DNA from: Mesorhabditis belari
Lineage: Eukaryota > Nematoda > Chromadorea > Rhabditida > Rhabditidae
Reading direction: 5' to 3'
Assembly: GCA_958450365.1 (NCBI GenBank)
Contig: CAUEEP010000741.1
Coordinates: forward strand, 1,124,001 to 1,188,000
Length of the DNA stretch: 64,000 bases
The notes beneath the pieces are model-generated. The model had not been told where the DNA came from. It saw nothing but the letters and a program-made list of their open reading frames with translations, and made no database searches. This document shows, piece after piece, positions 33,408 through 45,759 of this stretch (position 1 is its first letter; each line of letters starts with the position of its first letter). The position numbers and the translations under genes were made by a program.

Positions 33408-33817
33408 GTAGGCTAGCTTCCACAACTTTTTTGCGCAACAGCGTTATTTGCACAACAGCGTCGGTTGCGCAACTCGCCATAACTTTCCTTTAAGTGGACC
33501 AATCTTTATGATTTTGGTTTCATTTTGTTGCACTTATTGAGATCTACAAAATGGCACAAAGAGCAGAAAGATTGGCCCACTGAGAAGAAAGTTATTGATC
33601 AAAAGAGTCGGAAGGAAGATGGTCATGAACTAGATGAGTCATAACTTTCTTCTAAGTCGGCCAATCTTTATGATTTTGGTTTCATTTTGTTGCACTTATT
33701 GAGATCTACAAAATGGCACAAAGAGCATAAAGATTAGCCCGCTGGAAAGAAAGGTATGGCGAATTGCGCAAATGAACCTGTTGGGCAAAAAAAAAATTGC
33801 GGAAATTAGCCTACCCC
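33408..33817. mobile_element. Foldback / tandem element with ATTGAGATCTACAAAATGGC
   Basis: The ends GGCTAGCTTCCACAACTTTT-type and AAATTGCGGAAATTAGCC are inverted, with repeated GCGCAA motifs. Inside, CCAATCTTTATGATTTTGG..CATTTTGTTGCACTTATTGA occurs twice in direct orientation (33510 and 33660). Confidence 0.7.
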
Positions 33818-34024
33818 TTACTTTATACTCATTGTAAACCCACTCTTTCTTTCGATAGCTTTCTAGATTAGTTATAGAGCTTTTCTTTCAATCTTATTCT
33901 TTCCAAAAACTCTAAAATATTAAGAAAAATTGTAAAGAATACTCTGATCCCTCCACTCACTAGCATCAATAATTCCATGTTCGAATCTCATCAAGAAAAT
34001 GTAAAACTGAATAAGAAATCTTTG

Positions 34025-34085
34025 TTAGATTAGAGCTTTTAGAAATCGCGTTTTTTATAAAAAAACTAATCTAACAAAAATGTAA
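34025..34085. repeat. Short inverted repeat (TTGTTAGATTAG)
   Basis: TTTGTTAGATTAGAGCTTTT and AACTAATCTAACAAAAATG are inverted around a 30-bp loop, giving a strong hairpin. Confidence 0.6.
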
Positions 34086-34429
34086 GATTGAATAAGAAAG
34101 TTTTTAGAATTTTTAGAATTTTTAGAATTTCTAAAAATTCTATAAAAAACGACTGCTTTCTTTTAGCTTTTACTACAAAGGGAAGAGATTATTCAATGAA
34201 ATTGGCCTTTAAATCGATGCGAGGGAATTTAGAGGTAAAAAATGGAAAGAGAAAAGGAAAAAAGGATCATTTGGAGAAATTTGGATGAATTTGGAGAAAA
34301 TTAGAAGAAATTTTGGAGTTTTTTGTCAAAATGGTCATTTTTTACTCTGATGATGCTTGTTTTTCGTTTTGCTCAATGCTCAAATCAAGACTTTGCTCGA
34401 TTCTCCTCTCAAAAGCCTCTAAAAGAACA

Positions 34430-34998
34430 TACCGTAAATACTGTAATAATATCCCACCCCATAATGACGGTGCGGAGGTTGGGTGTCTTGAACGAGTTTT
34501 GACAGGTAGCTAAAAAACGCGTTAGTTACAAAAATAGCTGAAATTCAGGGCTATTTTTGATACCCAAGCGCATTGTAGCATAAACCAGTATTGAGAAAAA
34601 CGCCTCCAAAGTTAATTGACCCCACCCCATAATGACTGCGGAGTGTTGAGTAGCTCTAGCTTTGAACGAGTTTTTTCGACACTGGTTTATGCTATAATGT
34701 GCGCTTAGGTATCAAAAAATAGCTCTGAATTTCAGCTATTTTTTGATACCTAAGCGCGCATTGTAGCATAAACCAGTATTGAGAAAAACGCCTCCAAAGC
34801 TAATTGGACCCCACCCCCATAATGACGGTGCGGAGTGTTGAGGCTTTAAGTTTGAACGAGTTTTTCTCGACACTGGGTTTATGCTAAGGTGCGCTTAGGT
34901 ATCAAAAAATAGCTGAAATTCAGGGCTATTTTTTGATACCTAAGCGCGCATTGTAGCATAAACCAGTGTCGAGAAAAACTCGTTCAAAGCTAGACTAC
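34430..34998. mobile_element. Palindromic element array (family D, CCCCATAATGACGG)
   Basis: It begins TACCGTAAATACTGTAATAA. Three units start CCACCCCATAATGAC (about 34450, 34622, 34808). Each contains the inverted pair TTTATGCTACAATGCGCG...TAGGTATCAAAAAATAGC and its complement, forming long hairpins around an AATTTCAG loop. Single copies are at 61994-62376 and, decayed, at 50770-50972. Confidence 0.8.
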
Positions 34999-35559
34999 GT
35001 TTTCGTTGAATTTGAGTGCACCAGAAAAGACACAAGAGACAAAAGAAGTTACAAGAATGGAATTGACCAAAAAGGGGATAGGATTGATAATAATTTGCTT
35101 ATATACTTAACGAGATAGAAAAATTTCATTCAGCCAACTTCTATAAGGAAACATCTTTCTAAAGCTAGCGTCACTTTTTCTAGAACTACTGTAGCTTTTA
35201 TACGCTTCATTTCTTGGATCTTTCTCTATCAAAAATGGTACAAGAGATACGAATAGACTTGATGAATAAGTAAAATCACTTGTATTCGATCAAAAATCAC
35301 TTGAATTCGATCAAAAATCACTCTCACTTTCACTTTAAGTTCCCATGGACGACTGGTTAAGCTAAATCCTATGCGGTCTATACCATTCGACGCAGAATTT
35401 TATGCTTATTCCGAATATATATTCCGTTTTTGCTAAATGACAATCTACCAGGAGTTATCAGCGTCTAAAGTTTTGTTATTTTTGTTAGGACTCTGAAAAA
35501 TGTGATCATTTGGGTCTTTTGGGAAAAAAGCAAAAAAACAAAAAAACCAAAGTGAGGAT

Positions 35560-35612
35560 AGAACCTGCGAGGTCTCAGTCTGGAAACGAGTCGGCACACG
35601 GCCTTAAAAGTT
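35560..35612 (-). pseudogene. tRNA-like relic, minus strand
   Basis: The minus strand reads GGCCGTGTGCCGACTCG, CAGACTGAGACC and GCAGGTTCTATCCTCAC, which resembles the 3' half of a long-variable-arm tRNA. No acceptor stem is visible. Confidence 0.3.
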
Positions 35613-35805
35613 TAAAGGACCTTAATAGTAACTATAAAGGAGCTTTAATGGAGCTTGAAAGGAGCTTTGAAGGAGCTTCAAAGGACCTTAATAGGAACTA
35701 TAAAGGAGCTTTAACGGAGCTTTAAAGGAGCTAAAAGGACCTTATAGGAACTATAAAGGAGCTTTAAAGGACCTTAATAGGAACTATAAAGGAGCTTTTA
35801 CCAAG
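35605..35805 (+). repeat. Minisatellite of AAAGGAGCTTTAA / AATAGGAACTATA units
   Basis: Alternating units AAAGGACCTTAATAGGAACT and ATAAAGGAGCTTTAA are repeated about eight times. The inverse of this motif (TAGTTCCTTTA) makes the array at 14.1-14.4 kb. Confidence 0.85.
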
Positions 35806-35869
35806 TCGGCCACGGCCCCACCTGCAGACCAGTCTGCAAGGAGGCCTGTAAGACCCATGAATGGTCGAA

Positions 35870-35935
35870 TGTCTTGGTTGAATGGCTTGGTTGAATGGCT
35901 TGGTTAAATGGCTTGGTTGACCGCCGTGATTGAAT
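35870..35935 (+). repeat. 13-bp repeat TTGAATGGCTTGG
   Basis: Four to five copies, last ones degenerate. Confidence 0.75.
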
Positions 35936-35973
35936 GGCTAAATCGCCCCCTTGTCAAACGGCGCTGATAGCCG

Positions 35974-36035
35974 ACTGGCTAAGGGCCGTGTTTCTCAGTC
36001 GGGAGGTCGAGGGTTCAATCCCGAGAGGTGATTGT
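35974..36035 (+). pseudogene. Leu/Ser-type tRNA-like relic
   Basis: ATAGCCGACTGGCTAAGGGC is a class II D-arm. GTGTTTCTCAGTCGGG and AGGGTTCAATCCCGAG follow. The T-loop is one base short and no acceptor partner exists. Confidence 0.4.
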
Positions 36036-36489
36036 TGGCATCATTTTTTCCTGTTTTTTTCATTTAGGACTGATGAGCTGTGCTTTTGCAGCACCACATG
36101 AATAAATGGATTTTTATAAATGTACCACGTGAATAAATGGATTTTTACAAAATAAGAAGCTAATATATAGCTTTGATTTGATCAAAAGGTAAAAAACTTG
36201 CCCAAAAGATAAAAGACTTGATGAAAAACTGAAAGAATTTTAGAAAAACTGATTTTTAGTTAAAGCTTTGTGTTTAAATACCCCATCAACTCCGCTTCTT
36301 CATTTCTCGACGCATTAGCGCTAGCTTCGATTCTTGTAATTGCGTGGAAACCAATTATCGGCAAAACACGAAAGGAAACTCGTTTTCGCAAAAATTCAGA
36401 AACGATTCCAAAGTTGTATTTGAGTGTCTCATCCTTTTTGTTGTCAAAGTAAAGAAAAAAGATCTTTAAAGAGAAAAAAAGGGAACAAA

Positions 36490-36577
36490 ATGAACCAAAA
36501 GGAGCAAAATGATGGACAGCGAACGTCGGAAACCCTTCAAAAAGTCATCTCTCATGCTAATCTCGGAGAAGTTTTGT
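36490..36577 (+). CDS. Possible first exon (weak)
   Basis: ATG at 36490 opens MNQKEQNDGQRTSETLQKVI, then SHANLGEVLC, before a possible GTCTTT donor. Composition is protein-like, but there is no acceptable downstream exon and no domain. Could be chance. Confidence 0.22.
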
Positions 36578-37124
36578 GCGTCTTTTTTTTTTAGAGAAAA
36601 GGGAAAACACTAGCACTTTCATAAATCGACGACTACATAGGGAAAAGTAGTTTGAGGAATTTGAGAATTGAAGGGAATTGAAGGGGAAAGTTATATTCTT
36701 AAGGATTCTGTAGAATCCTTTATAAAAGAATTCTGTAGAATCCTTTCACAAAGAACAAAATGACTTTGTGCTCAAAATATAAACGCATCATCTTTTTCTT
36801 GAACTTGAATCTTTCAAAACATTTTGGTGGACTCCGAAAACGAGTTTCTAATTCGGTCAAGTGCTAATTTTCTCCTAGCTTCACCAAGAGATTCGGTGAA
36901 GAATTGAATCCTTTACAATCGGTGAAGAATTCGGTGAAGAATTGGAAAAAGTCAGAGAGAAAGAGAAAAGCAAGAGAATAAGTAAGATTTGAGTGCATCA
37001 AAACCTGAGTGTTTTGATCATAGCCAACTCTTGGACTTGTCACCACGAAGTCACCAATGAAACGCCAACCAATGAAACGCTCCAAACTGAACAAGATTTC
37101 GTTGTTGAAGCTTGAAGTTGATTG

Positions 37125-37330
37125 AAAGTAGTGCTTGAGCTTGCTTGAGCTTGCTTGGAGCTTCTTTGGCTTTTTTGAGCTTGCTTGAGCTTGCTTGAGC
37201 TGCTTGAGCCTCTGCTTGAGCTTGCTTGAGCTTGCTTGAGCTTGCTTGAGCTTGCTTGGAGCTTGCCTGAGCTTGCCCGAGCTTGCTTGAGCTTTCTGTT
37301 TTGAGCTGCTTGCAGCTTGCTTGACGCTCA
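37125..37330 (+). repeat. GCTTGCTTGA minisatellite
   Basis: About twenty 10-bp units GAGCTTGCTT with G/T and length variants. On the minus strand this reads as Lys/Gln/Ala/Ser-rich repeats. Confidence 0.88.
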
Positions 37331-37951
37331 AGCTCTCTATCTTCGAGAGCCACAGCTTTAATCTCTTAAAGCTACTAAAGAAGTTTTGGAAATCGAGTGC
37401 ACTAGTAAAAGAGTTTTGTCAATTTTTTCATTTTTTCATTCAGCTGATCATGCAGCTTATCATTTTTTTGCACAAAGCAAGCGATAAAGGTATTGAAGCT
37501 AAATTGAACACGCCAGGTTGAGGCTGGGAATACAAAACATGATCGGATTTGATTTGAATTCTGATTTGGATTTGATTTGGATTTGAAGCCACCACCTCTT
37601 GTTTACTGGGCGACACTCTGCCAACGAGCTCTACACCGACACGTGTCCCATTACCATGGGAAGGTTTTACTGCTAGAAGTCACAAAATACTGGGTTATAA
37701 GTGACTTATTTAGCACTGACAATGAATGCAAGATAGCTGACGTCCATGGTTTTTCATCAGGATTGGCAAAAACCCAAATTTTGAGAAGAACTCCAAGCCA
37801 AAGTCAAGTCAATCTCAAAGTCAATCTAATTTCCAAAGTCCCGCTTCACTAAAGCTCACTCAAATTCCTGTAAGTTCTAAACCAAAACAAGGCAAAAGTT
37901 TGGCAAAACAAGGCAAATCGAAAGCGTGAGCTTAAAAGACCAATATCTTGG

Positions 37952-39995
<2,044 letters not shown>

Positions 39996-40019
39996 AATCT
40001 CTATCTATAAAAGCTCTAT

Positions 40020-40730
40020 CAGATAGGCTTGCTCTCGTCCGAAAAGCCCACCTTAACTCTGATAACATTCCCTGAGTTAGAGTAATCAGTACCAAACATC
40101 GATCTGGCTGTAATGCTGGTCTTGTTTGAGGTCTTGCTGGAGGCTCAAATTCAACTGACACTCTAGGCTTGCTCTCGTTGCCCACCTTAACGTGACAACA
40201 TTCCCTAGTTAGATCTTTGTAAATTGTATCGAAAATTTAATTTGAATCCCATTTTCGACTTCTTTATTGATATCCTAACACTTGTCTTGTTTCAAAAAGG
40301 CTTTTTGAAGGATTTTTCAATTGAAAACAGGTTCAAATAGGTGAAGATCATGACAGTTTGCCTCGAGCGCACTAGAATGCTCCTTTGGAGAGCTAGGTGG
40401 CTCTGATCAGGATGGTTTAGGTCTAGAAATTCTCCGCACAATTTCAGCTTCAACTTACTATATAGTAAGTCGAATTTCGATCTGGGTTTTAGCTGAAAAA
40501 TCTTCTTTTGTAAATCGAGCTTCTTTTGTAAAGTGTACGGGAACTTTTTGATTACCCTGTGCCCTTATTTAGATGGATTACTCCAAGCGCTTCAACTCTC
40601 TAAAATATGGCCAACAGACCAAACTCTCAAGCCCACCTTAACTTGATAATATTCCCTAGGTAGAGTAAGTACCAAACATCGGTCTGGCTGTAATGCTGGT
40701 CTTGCTGGAGGCTAAAATATGGCCATCAGA
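40020..40730. repeat. Dispersed repeat CCCACCTTAACT..ATTCCCTGAGTTAGAG (three copies)
   Basis: GCCCACCTTAACTCTGATAA, CATTCCCTGAGTTAGAG, AGTACCAAACATCG and CTGGCTGTAATGCTGGTCTT recur at about 40047-40145, 40178-40215 (partial) and 40630-40715. AAAATATGGCCAACAGACCA / AAAATATGGCCATCAGACC is also duplicated. Confidence 0.75.
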
Positions 40731-41329
40731 CCAAACTCTCATTTTGATCTCAAAATAAACGTATTCTATTATCTAAACATAGTACTCTTGTTTCTGAAAG
40801 TATGTAGAAATCATTATTTAGAGTCAGTTGAACTTGAAGCTTTCAATATGCAAGTCTACTTTAAAGTAGTCTATCGACCACTTTAAAGTCTACCGGTAGT
40901 CTATCAACTACTTTAAAGCCTTGATTTTAAATCATGTTATTGATTTTCTAAAATAAACAATTTTCGTTTCTTTCTTCCCTGTTAGCCCCAACACTTCACA
41001 AGTATCAAATTTCATTGCCCAAATTATGATATATCGAGGAAGTGCCCTTATTCGGCTTATTGCCGAAAGATGATACACATTTTCAATTTCTTTTTTGAAA
41101 ATTCGGTTATTCCGTTAAATATCAAAGATCAATTGTTATTCAATGTGTAAATGAGCTGTTAGACAAGATTTGGCTTAGATCTTGGTTAGATTTTGCTTAG
41201 CTTTTGTTTAGCTTTTGGTTAGCTTCTGCTTAGCTTTTGCTTTTACAGATTCATTCAAATTCAATTAGGCAAGCTAGCTAATTTTACCAAAAAGGTTCTG
41301 GGTTTTTTGAACATAAGTCCAATAGAGCG

Positions 41330-41760
41330 GGAGTCAAATAACTCGAGACCTTTAAATTCTCTGTTGATCATCTTGATCTTGAAATTGTAAAGGGCAGGCA
41401 ACCGTCAAGAATCCACTAGAGCTTCAAGATCAAGCTCATCAACAGAGAATTTAACAGAACAGAGAATCCTCTTTTTCAATCAAGCTCATCAACAGAGAAT
41501 CCTGTTTTTCGAGATTTATATTCAAAGTTAACCCCACGGCTAGTTCAAGGGAGAGGTTCTTTCGTTTTAGATATTCCAGTCACCTTCAATAAGTTTGTGT
41601 ATAACTCTCTTCCAATAAGAACCTGCCAGACTTTGGATTTGGAATTTGATTCGAAATTTGGAATCGACTCCTAAGAGTTTTGAGAGAGTCAAATAGTCTC
41701 GAAACCTTTAAATTCTCTGTTGATCATCTTGATCTTGAAGCTCTAGTAGATTCCTTTGGC
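41330..41760. repeat. Inverted/direct repeat with CTCTGTTGATCATCTTGATC
   Basis: GAGACCTTTAAATTCTCTGT + TGATCATCTTGATCTTGAA occurs at 41344 and 41700 and inverted at 41415-41455 (CTTCAAGATCAAGC...CAACAGAGAATTTAA). Likely a rearranged foldback element. Confidence 0.65.
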
Positions 41761-42236
41761 CTTATTCTGTGCTACCCACAGATATATTAGATACATCATA
41801 TATCGTTTTGCTTTTTAGCGGTCCTTTGTCGTGTTTATGTGTATGAATTTCCCACCATTAATCATGAAATCTTGTGCACTTTATTTCCATAAGTTATGAA
41901 TCAAGTATCTATATTTTCTAAATATCTAATATCATCATCATCATCATCATCATAAACTTTGAAATAAAGACCTATTTTTGACCTAAACATAACGTGAAAA
42001 GTCTTATAAAGAACATAAAGAATATAAAGAACAGAAAGTTCTTTTGCTAAGCCCACTAGAAAGTTCAATAACCAATTCAATTCCACCAGTTCAATTCCAT
42101 CAGTTGAATTACCCGATCTCATCTAATTGTCTTGAAGACAGCGTTTGTTCAAAACCTTTACTTTCATTAAACCAAGGCTGCAAACTAAAGATTTCAGATA
42201 TTTTTATATTTTTTTGTTAAATCTCTCAATTTATAG

Positions 42237-42361
42237 CCAATTTTGTAGACGTTTTCCGGCCTCCCATCCCAAACAATTATGCCCATGTACATCAATACGG
42301 TTATCCCCAAAAATTTACATTAATCCTCAATCATGGTGGACAAAAACACCTGATCAATGGG
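42237..42361 (+). CDS. Candidate exon, function unknown
   Basis: Between a TTATAG acceptor and a GTAATC donor the frame encodes NFVDVFRPPIPNNYAHVHQY, then GYPQKFTLIL and NHGGQKHLING (41 residues, ending in phase 0). Composition is globular-protein-like. No neighbouring exon was identified, and the minisatellite begins just downstream. Confidence 0.35.
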
Positions 42362-42389
42362 GTAATCATTGGAACATTCGGAAGCAAAG

Positions 42390-42800
42390 TGGAACGCAAT
42401 GCGATCGAGGATCGTGCAATCGAGCAATGTGATGGAGGATCGTATGATCGAGAAATGCGATGGAGGATCGTGTGATCGAGGAATGCTATGGAGGATCGCG
42501 TGATCGAGAAATGCGATGGAGGATCGTGCAATCGAGCAATGGGGATGGAGAATCGTGCGATCGAGGAATGTGATGGAGGATCGTGCAATCGAGGAACGAG
42601 ATGGAGGGTCGTGTGATCGAGCAAGGGGATGGAGGATCCTGCAAACGAGCAATGTGATGGAGGATCGTGTGATCGAGGAATGCTATGGAGGATCGTGTGA
42701 TCGAGCAAGGGGATGGAGGATCCTGCAAACGAGCAATGTGATGGAGGATCGTGGGATCGAGGAATGCCATGGAGGATCGTGCGATCGAGCAATGCGATGG
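42390..42800 (+). repeat. 30-bp minisatellite GATGGAGGATCGTGTGATCG
   Basis: About thirteen copies of a 30-bp unit GATGGAGGATCGTGTGATCG + AGAAATGCGA. Four frames are open across it because the length is a multiple of three. Confidence 0.92.
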
Positions 42801-43754
42801 AGGAACTTCTGAACCATAGACTCCGCTAGGTAGCAAAAGATGAACAGTTCTTCCGCGGTGCTTTTATTTCTCCACCGCTCTCCAGAGACGTTCAATTGAT
42901 TGTGTGAATGTTCTGAGTCGTCGACTCACTGAGACTACTGAGACAAATTCCTATTCATGGCTGAGAGTTTTAAGTGTGTGAAGCCGACTTCTCAATTGGG
43001 CTTTCTCATCTCAATTTCTCTGGACTCAATTTGGGGGTAGTCTTTTCTATTTTTTTATTGTCTCTTTTCTGGCCTTTCTTGGCTTTTCTTTCTTGGCTGG
43101 ACCTTTTGTCTATCGATTATAACTGTATAGTGCTCTTCGTTTCCACCCTTTAACTTTCACCTGTATCACAACAAAAAATCTGCTCAACAATTTCCCAATT
43201 TCCAATTGCCCAGGCCCAGCTTAATGCCTCGAAAATCTTCGTTCCCATAGTTCACTAGGCCTTTTTGAAGATGTCAGGAAACGGAAAAAGACTTTAAAAA
43301 TTACAGGACCACACTCCCGGAAAAAGTGTCGTTTTCTAAAAATCTCCTCTTTTCCCCATGCATTTCCTCATTTTTTTCAATCGATTCTTGCCGACCTTTC
43401 CTTCCTCTCTTTCTTTTTTTCTTTTCGTTTTCTTCCATGTTTTTGCCCATTCCCTTGTGCCATTCCTCTTTTCTGCCTTCCTCCTCGCAATCAACTGCCG
43501 AATATTTTATCAAAACCCTACCATCCACTGAATATTTGTACCCTATTTTTACTCTATTTTTACTCTATTTTTAGTCTATTTTGTACAACTATTGGAGTGA
43601 ATTTTCTTCTTTCGAAAATTTCAATTTTTATCGCCAATTCTTAAATTCACTCATAAACCCTGTGTGATTTAGCGGAAAGCTCTTGTTTTCTTTGTTCGAC
43701 ATTTTCGAATCTCTAGCGAAAAGCTTGAAGATCAAGAAAGAAAGATTTGGTCAA

Positions 43755-43815
43755 TGATGAGAAATTGGAGAATTGGAGAATTGGAGAATTGAGAATTGGA
43801 GAATTGGAGAATTCT
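43755..43815 (+). repeat. GAGAATTGGA short tandem repeat
   Basis: Six copies of GAGAATTGGA or GAATTGGA. Confidence 0.8.
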
Positions 43816-43934
43816 GAAATTCCGATCACTTTCTCTGATAACAGTTTCCTGAAAATAGCCATCGATAGCTCTTTAGATAGTCTTTATTTCTTTTTTAATC
43901 ATCTTTTAATCCATCTTCAGATCTTGCTTTTTCT

Positions 43935-44115
43935 ATGTCGTCGTATTACGATAACGGCTATCAAGGCGGATATGGGAATAGTGGTGGTGGTGGGAGTGGT
44001 GGGCACTAATCGGCCGAGCCATCATCGAATCAATGAGGAAGATGTGCCCGAGTCAAAGCACACACCGTCTTCATTAGAGGATTGCCCGGGAATATGCCCC
44101 ACCGATGAAGTGGAA
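43935..44115 (+). CDS. Candidate first exon, Gly/Tyr-rich start, frame uncertain
   Basis: ATG at 43935 starts MSSYYDNGYQGGYGNSGGGG and runs to a stop after GGH. The frame one base over continues as VGTNRPSHHRINEEDVPES and SSLEDCPGICPTDEVE up to a perfect GTGAGT donor at 44116. The switch falls in a GGTGGTGGTGGGAGTGGTGGG run, so a one-base error there could fuse the two. Alternatively ATG 43978 (MGIVVVVGVVGTNR) is the start. It lies 1.6 kb upstream of the RS-rich gene and could be its true 5' exon, but the phases do not match the first exon proposed there. Confidence 0.35.
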
Positions 44116-44286
44116 GTGAGTTGCGGGTGTTTGAAAGGAAAAGAATGAAAAAAAAGTAAAGCTATTTCAGAGTTAAGTCTTGGGTGTGGTTTAAGCTCGG
44201 TTTAGTGAGCCTAGTTAATGTTTAATGAGGTGTTTAATGAGGTTTAATGAATTCTCAACCTAGTTCAGTGTTGCTTTTGGACCTGA

Positions 44287-44537
44287 GTCCGTTCCCCGGA
44301 AAATTCCGACTGGAATCTTGAAATGACAAATCGCGGAATGATCGAGTCATGCGCTGAGCGTGCTTTTCCCGTACAAAAGTATTCCCACGGGAGTATTCAA
44401 AATATTCAAAACTTGCGCCAGAAAGGCTTTTTTAAAGATTTCTATGGAAAGTTTCGGTTTTCGACGGAAACTCTCCACAGGAAAGAATGAAACTCCGTGG
44501 GAATACTATGTCAGAGTTTCCCGGTAACGGAACAGAC
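44287..44537. mobile_element. Foldback element
   Basis: GAGTCCGTTCCCCGG and AGTATTCCCACGGGAGTATT on the left are mirrored by CTCCGTGGGAATACTATG and TTTCCCGGTAACGGAAC on the right. About 250 bp, non-coding. Confidence 0.65.
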
Positions 44538-44544
44538 AGGCTAT

Positions 44545-44818
44545 CCAGTTTGATCTCCAGTTTGATCTCCAGTTCGATAGCCAGCTTGATATCCAGCTTG
44601 GTATCTAGCTTGGTATCCAGCTTGGTATCTAGCTTGGTATTCAGCTTGATATCCAGCTTGATCTCCAGCTTGGTATCTAGCTTGATATCCAGCTTGATCT
44701 CCAGCTAGATCTCCAGCTTGATCTCCAGCTTGTTATCCAGCTTGGTATCTAGCTTGGTATCCTAGCTTGACTTCCAGTTCGATCTCCAGCTTGATATCCA
44801 GCTTGATCTCCAACTTGT
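44545..44818 (+). repeat. 12-bp minisatellite CCAGCTTGATAT
   Basis: About 23 copies of CCAGCTTGATCT, CTAGCTTGGTAT and similar. Confidence 0.9.
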
Positions 44819-45429
44819 CAATACGGGCTTAATTTCAGCTTTTGATTTGATTTTTAAGCTTCAGAATCTCCAAATTGCTAAGCACTGTACTGACCTCCAG
44901 ATCGACCAAATTTCAAATATTTAACTCAAACTTGTTTCAGTTTTATATTCTAGACTTGACGATTAAGTTTGTAGACTCGATTCTAACGAATAATGACAAT
45001 GATGTACTTACAATAGACAAAAAGATGACAAATCAACACTGATTTTTGGTTGAATCACTTGTCAGAGCTGTAAACAAGAACAGAAAATGGCTTGCTGATA
45101 GTTTTATGACTTGGAAACAGAGCTAGGGCTGGAAGAGCCGAAGCTACTTGTAAGAGCTGAAGCTAGAAGAGCTGAAGCTACTAGAATGAGCTGAAGCTAC
45201 TTGTAAACGTAGCTCCATGGCTTAGAGTTGGTTACTGACCTAGATTGACCCAGCTTAACCACACCCTGACAGAGCGAAGAAAGAAAAATAACTTGAGTTT
45301 TGTCTTTTTCCAATGTAATGTGTGTCAATTCAGTGTGTTGTTAAAAGTTTCTTCTCTCTCCTAAAAAAATGTGCCTAAACTTTGATCGAATCGATGCCGG
45401 CTGACGGCTGACGCTGACGATTTCTCCTT

Positions 45430-45512
45430 CATGATCGACTTCATAAAACATTCTCTCGGGAATGAAAACATTCTCGGAAACATTCTCGGGAATAGAAAAC
45501 ATTCTCGGGAAC
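45430..45512 (+). repeat. AAAACATTCTCGGGAA short repeat
   Basis: Four copies of AACATTCTCGGGAATGA-type units, then an ACCGTAATGATCAAAT doublet just after. Confidence 0.7.
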
Positions 45513-45759
45513 TTCAAATTCTTTTTTTAAAAAAACCGTAATGATCAAATACCGTAATGATCAAATTCATGGAATTTTCTCTCTCTGATCCTTAATTTGT
45601 CCTTACGAAAGCCTTGGAGGAAATCGGTGAGTCGAGCAGGTTTCTGGAGACAAAAATCTAATCATAATCATTCTTAAACTTTTCCTAGAGTCTTCGAGTT
45701 TTCTAGAGTCTTCGAGTTTCCCTTAGCGAAAGTCTTTTTTCTTTTCAGGGAGTATTTCG

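Noticed and set aside
42320..42895. Several 100-150-codon frames on the minus strand (RSHDPPS repeats)
   Set aside because: Artefacts of the 30-bp minisatellite.
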